A DNA stretch of 64,000 bases, from NCBI RefSeq assembly GCF_014705705.1, contig NZ_JACXLD010000006.1, forward strand, positions 62,001-126,000, given 5' to 3'. Below, in pieces: positions 62,099 to 64,000 of this stretch. The DNA is from Spongiibacter pelagi (lineage in GTDB: Bacteria > Pseudomonadota > Gammaproteobacteria > Pseudomonadales > Spongiibacteraceae). Each line of letters begins with the position of its first letter. The first letter of the stretch is position 1. The notes beneath the pieces were generated by a model. The model was not told the DNA's origin, did not search any database, and saw nothing but the letters and a program-made list of their open reading frames with translations. Made by a program: the position numbers and the translations under genes.

Positions 62099-62530
62099 AT
62101 GGCGAATGAATCCGTTGTTTACGGGTGTATCACCGATATGCAGTTTGTCAGCAATGCCGATGGCATTGGTGAGCGCCGCGCTGCAAATCGCCGGGTTACT
62201 GAGTCCTTGCCGCTAGCAGAAGATTGGCCGCTTTTGTGCCGGGAGATGTTTTCCCTGCCGCAACAGGCGGTGGACTTTGGCGATTGCCAGACCGATGTTA
62301 TTCACTTTGGCGCTTCGTATAAGGGCATTGAGCACGAGTGGACGGAGTGGCTGAAATTGTTTGAAGCCATGTTGCACGATATGTACTGGGTGTCTGCCAC
62401 GGTGCATCTGCAAACGGCTTATAATGGCACTCATACCTTTGTGTGGCATGCCGAAGATGAGTTTCATGCACCGGGGCAGGGTGGCGGTAAGTTACGTTGT
62501 GAGTGGTTGCGTGAAGACAGCTTAAGTTAG
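62099..62530 (+). CDS. Conserved hypothetical protein, 143 residues
   Basis: Family not recognised by name. The sequence is globular, with many aromatic residues and a strand-helix start (SVVYGCITDMQFVSNADGIGERRAANRRV). DVIHFGASYKGIEHEWTEWLKLFEAMLHDMYW suggests a helix, followed by two strands (ATVHLQTAYNGTHTFVWHAEDE). No signal peptide or membrane segment, so it should be cytoplasmic. A small membrane-protein gene starts 6 bases after it ends. Confidence 0.7.
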   Translation: MANESVVYGCITDMQFVSNADGIGERRAANRRVTESLPLAEDWPLLCREMFSLPQQAVDFGDCQTDVIHFGASYKGIEHEWTEWLKLFEAMLHDMYWVSATVHLQTAYNGTHTFVWHAEDEFHAPGQGGGKLRCEWLREDSLS

Positions 62531-62536
62531 AAAGAG

Positions 62537-62776
62537 ATGAGTGAAGAATCCCAATTTGAGTATTTACTGCAGTGGTGGCGCCGCTTTAAACGCATAAGAA
62601 CGCCACTATTAGCGGTGCTAGCAACGGCGCTGCTGGTCAGTTCAGCCGTGAATACCTTTGATGTTCCCCTGCAAGATATTCTGAATTACTTTCTGGTCTG
62701 TCTATTTGGCGTAGGCGTGTTGGCTGGTGCCGCCTTGGTGCTGGTATTTATTTTTAAATTGTTCTCGCGCCGCTAA
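62537..62776 (+). CDS. Small membrane protein, 79 residues
   Basis: Two membrane segments are predicted: about residues 22-40 (PLLAVLATALLVSSAVNTF) and 47-75 (ILNYFLVCLFGVGVLAGAALV onward). A charged N-terminus contains FEYLLQWWRRFKRIRT and the C-terminus FKLFSRR is basic, so both ends are likely cytoplasmic. It is 6 bases downstream of the 143-residue unknown and probably co-transcribed. Function unknown. Confidence 0.7.
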   Translation: MSEESQFEYLLQWWRRFKRIRTPLLAVLATALLVSSAVNTFDVPLQDILNYFLVCLFGVGVLAGAALVLVFIFKLFSRR

Positions 62777-62789
62777 TGAAAGCGGCGCG
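62766..62789. terminator. GC-rich hairpin between convergent genes
   Basis: Perfect 8-base stem CGCGCCGC/GCGGCGCG around an 8-base loop that contains the stop codon of the small membrane protein. No strong T-run on either side, so terminator strength is uncertain. Confidence 0.5.
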
Positions 62790-62799
62790 TTGCTGAGCT

Positions 62800-63315
62800 T
62801 TATTCCACCAAAATATCGAGGCTGAGTTGGTCGGCAATGCTGTCCAGCGCGTCTTCCAATTGGTCGCGATTCACCGTTGCCGGCAACTCCACTTGAGCCA
62901 AGGCTTCAAACAGCGTGTCTCCGCTCATGGCGGCGCTGGTGACATTGCTGCTCATCTCTACCACATTGATCTGGTGTAGTTTCAAGGCCCGGCTGATCTC
63001 GTGAACAATACCGGGGCGATCATTACCCACCACACTGAGCTTGCAGGGTTTAACGCGCTGGCTGCTGACCTTGCTGTCGCTGTTTTGCAGGGTGATCTCA
63101 AGACCTTCACTGCTTAGCGCTTGCAGTGCGCGACGCAGCGATTCGGTCTGGTCGCTGGCTACTGTAACTCTAGCGATGCCGGCAAACTGGCCGGCCAGTT
63201 CAACCATTCGGCTTTCCTGCCAGCTACCTTGATGGGCACTGATCTGTTCAGCAATACGTTCCACCAGACCGGGGCGGTCAGCACCTATAAAAGTAAAAAC
63301 CAGTGAGGTATTCAC
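62800..63315 (-). CDS. GcvR-like two-ACT-domain regulatory protein
   Basis: A 171-residue protein with two ACT domains (about 1-85 and 90-170). The first begins LVFTFIGADRPGLVERIAEQISAHQGSW and the second KLSVVGNDRPGIVHEISRALKLHQINVVEM. This is the layout of GcvR, which controls the glycine cleavage regulator GcvA by protein contact in E. coli. No gcv genes lie nearby, so the name is by family only. Predicted cytoplasmic ligand-sensing protein. Confidence 0.85.
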   Translation of the reverse strand: MNTSLVFTFIGADRPGLVERIAEQISAHQGSWQESRMVELAGQFAGIARVTVASDQTESLRRALQALSSEGLEITLQNSDSKVSSQRVKPCKLSVVGNDRPGIVHEISRALKLHQINVVEMSSNVTSAAMSGDTLFEALAQVELPATVNRDQLEDALDSIADQLSLDILVE

Positions 63316-63465
63316 AAATCACCTTTTTATCTTGGGCATTTCCCGGTTTGGGAGTCGCCTTTCACTGTGAGGAAAAACAAAGCGCTGTTACGATACGTGA
63401 AAGCAAGGGGCGCTGTACAGCAGCAAAATCGTCGCCCCGTAACATAGTGTGAATGAGGTTTGGTA

Positions 63466-63684
63466 GTGAGTGATTATCTGGAAATTCCGTGGCAGAAATT
63501 GTCGGAAGATGCCCTGCAGGGGATGTTGGAAGAGTTGGTAACACGGGATGGCACAGACTACGGCGAGCGTGAGCTAAGTGAAGGTGAGAAGATTGAGCAA
63601 CTGCGTGAATCGCTTATTTCCGGCAAGGCCCTGATTGCCTTTGATCCGGGTTCGGAATCTTGGGCCGTGTTGCCTAAAACGTAA
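63466..63684 (+). CDS. yheU: YheU family protein (UPF0270)
   Basis: A 72-residue protein of the YheU family. The start is placed at GTG 63466, 8 bases after GAGG; a TTG at 63460 is too close. LEIPWQKLSEDALQGMLEELVTRDGTDYGE matches the family opening (IPWQxLxxExLxxLIExFVxREGTDYG). The rest is helical and charged. Function unknown in all bacteria. The TusA gene follows 63 bases downstream. Confidence 0.9.
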   Translation: MSDYLEIPWQKLSEDALQGMLEELVTRDGTDYGERELSEGEKIEQLRESLISGKALIAFDPGSESWAVLPKT

Positions 63685-63747
63685 CACGGGCTTGTGTTTT
63701 TACCCTGAGAGCCGACAATACCGCCTCGACAATTAGTGAGTTTGCCC

Positions 63748-64000
63748 ATGAGTTCCACCGACTTTCCCCGTGCTGATCACCTGCTCGATACCTGCGGCCT
63801 GTACTGCCCGGAGCCAGTGATGCTGCTACATAATAAAATCCGCGATATGGCGGTTGGGGAAGTGCTGGAAATTCTCGCCACTGATCCTGCTACCACCCGA
63901 GATATTCCCAAGTTCTGTAATTTTCTGAATCATGAGCTGCTGCTCAGTGAAGAGGGCAAGGTCAGCGATGAAGAGGAAGGCTACCGCTATCTGGTGCGGA
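63748..64000 (+). CDS. tusA: TusA sulfur-carrier protein, 3' end outside window
   Basis: Reads 84 residues to the window edge. The motif [21 protein letters not shown] holds the conserved CPxP cysteine (about residue 20) that carries the persulfide, followed by [30 protein letters not shown]. This is TusA, which passes sulfur from IscS to TusBCD for tRNA 2-thiouridine. The frame lacks a stop within the window, but most of the family length of about 80 residues is present. Confidence 0.93.
   Translation, partial: MSSTDFPRADHLLDTCGLYCPEPVMLLHNKIRDMAVGEVLEILATDPATTRDIPKFCNFLNHELLLSEEGKVSDEEEGYRYLVR

Overview
This is a 64 kb stretch of gammaproteobacterial chromosome. Gene content (RluA, RimO, RsmE, HtpX, HrpB, PrmB, AroC, YheU, GcvR-like, TusA), a Pseudomonas-like pycR-pycA-pycB arrangement, an Entner-Doudoroff operon and many acyl-CoA enzymes point to an aerobic, probably marine, Pseudomonadales/Cellvibrionales-type bacterium. 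The species cannot be fixed from the sequence alone. No rRNA, tRNA, prophage, CRISPR array or intact insertion sequence was seen. Coding density is high and both window edges cut genes (pyruvate kinase at the left, tusA at the right).

Layout. 1-7 kb: 3' end of pyk, a FucA-type class II aldolase, htpX, small conserved proteins, a membrane-anchored J-domain protein, an enoyl-CoA hydratase and a large PLP-dependent basic amino-acid decarboxylase. 7-11.3 kb: the most unusual locus, a TpsB/FhaC-like outer-membrane protein without a signal peptide, next to a secreted OmpA-family protein built on five 111-residue repeats. 11.3-21 kb: speD-speE, msrA, rsmE, rimO, two unknown exported proteins, a DUF2244 protein, rluA and an ETFBKMT-like methyltransferase. 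20.3-25.4 kb: LysR regulator divergent from pycA-pycB (two-subunit pyruvate carboxylase), then a vapBC toxin-antitoxin pair. 25.4-29.6 kb: rhombosortase, DUF445 protein, potassium channel, thiolase-like protein. 29.8-34.5 kb: edd-pgl-eda-glk-thioesterase, an Entner-Doudoroff glucose operon. 34.5-38.6 kb: HD-domain protein, AraC regulator divergent from an acyl-CoA dehydrogenase-thiolase pair. 38.6-41.3 kb: a CHAT-protease lipoprotein flanked by inverted-repeat elements. 41.3-50.9 kb: thioesterase, trxC, hrpB, acyl-CoA ligase, molybdopterin oxidoreductase, beta-CASP nuclease. 50.9-58 kb: LysR regulator divergent from a histidine phosphatase-acyl-CoA dehydrogenase-APH kinase operon, then an HSD10-like dehydrogenase, enoyl-CoA hydratase and thiolase. 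58-64 kb: folE, prmB, aroC, an MFS transporter, small proteins, a GcvR-like regulator, yheU and tusA.

How the genes fit together. Glucose is phosphorylated by Glk and routed through Pgl, Edd and Eda to pyruvate. PycAB carboxylates pyruvate to oxaloacetate, and pyruvate kinase feeds the same pool. The acyl-CoA ligase, three acyl-CoA dehydrogenase/kinase genes, two hydratases, the HSD10-like dehydrogenase and the thiolases provide beta-oxidation-like catabolism, including a likely phosphorylation-elimination route for 4-hydroxyacyl-CoA. The basic amino-acid decarboxylase and SpeDE supply polyamines.

The best candidates for something undescribed are the repeat-OmpA/signal-less TpsB pair at 7.1-11.3 kb and the CHAT lipoprotein with its flanking repeat elements at 38.6-41.3 kb. 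All functional calls come from motif recognition by eye; no database search was run.
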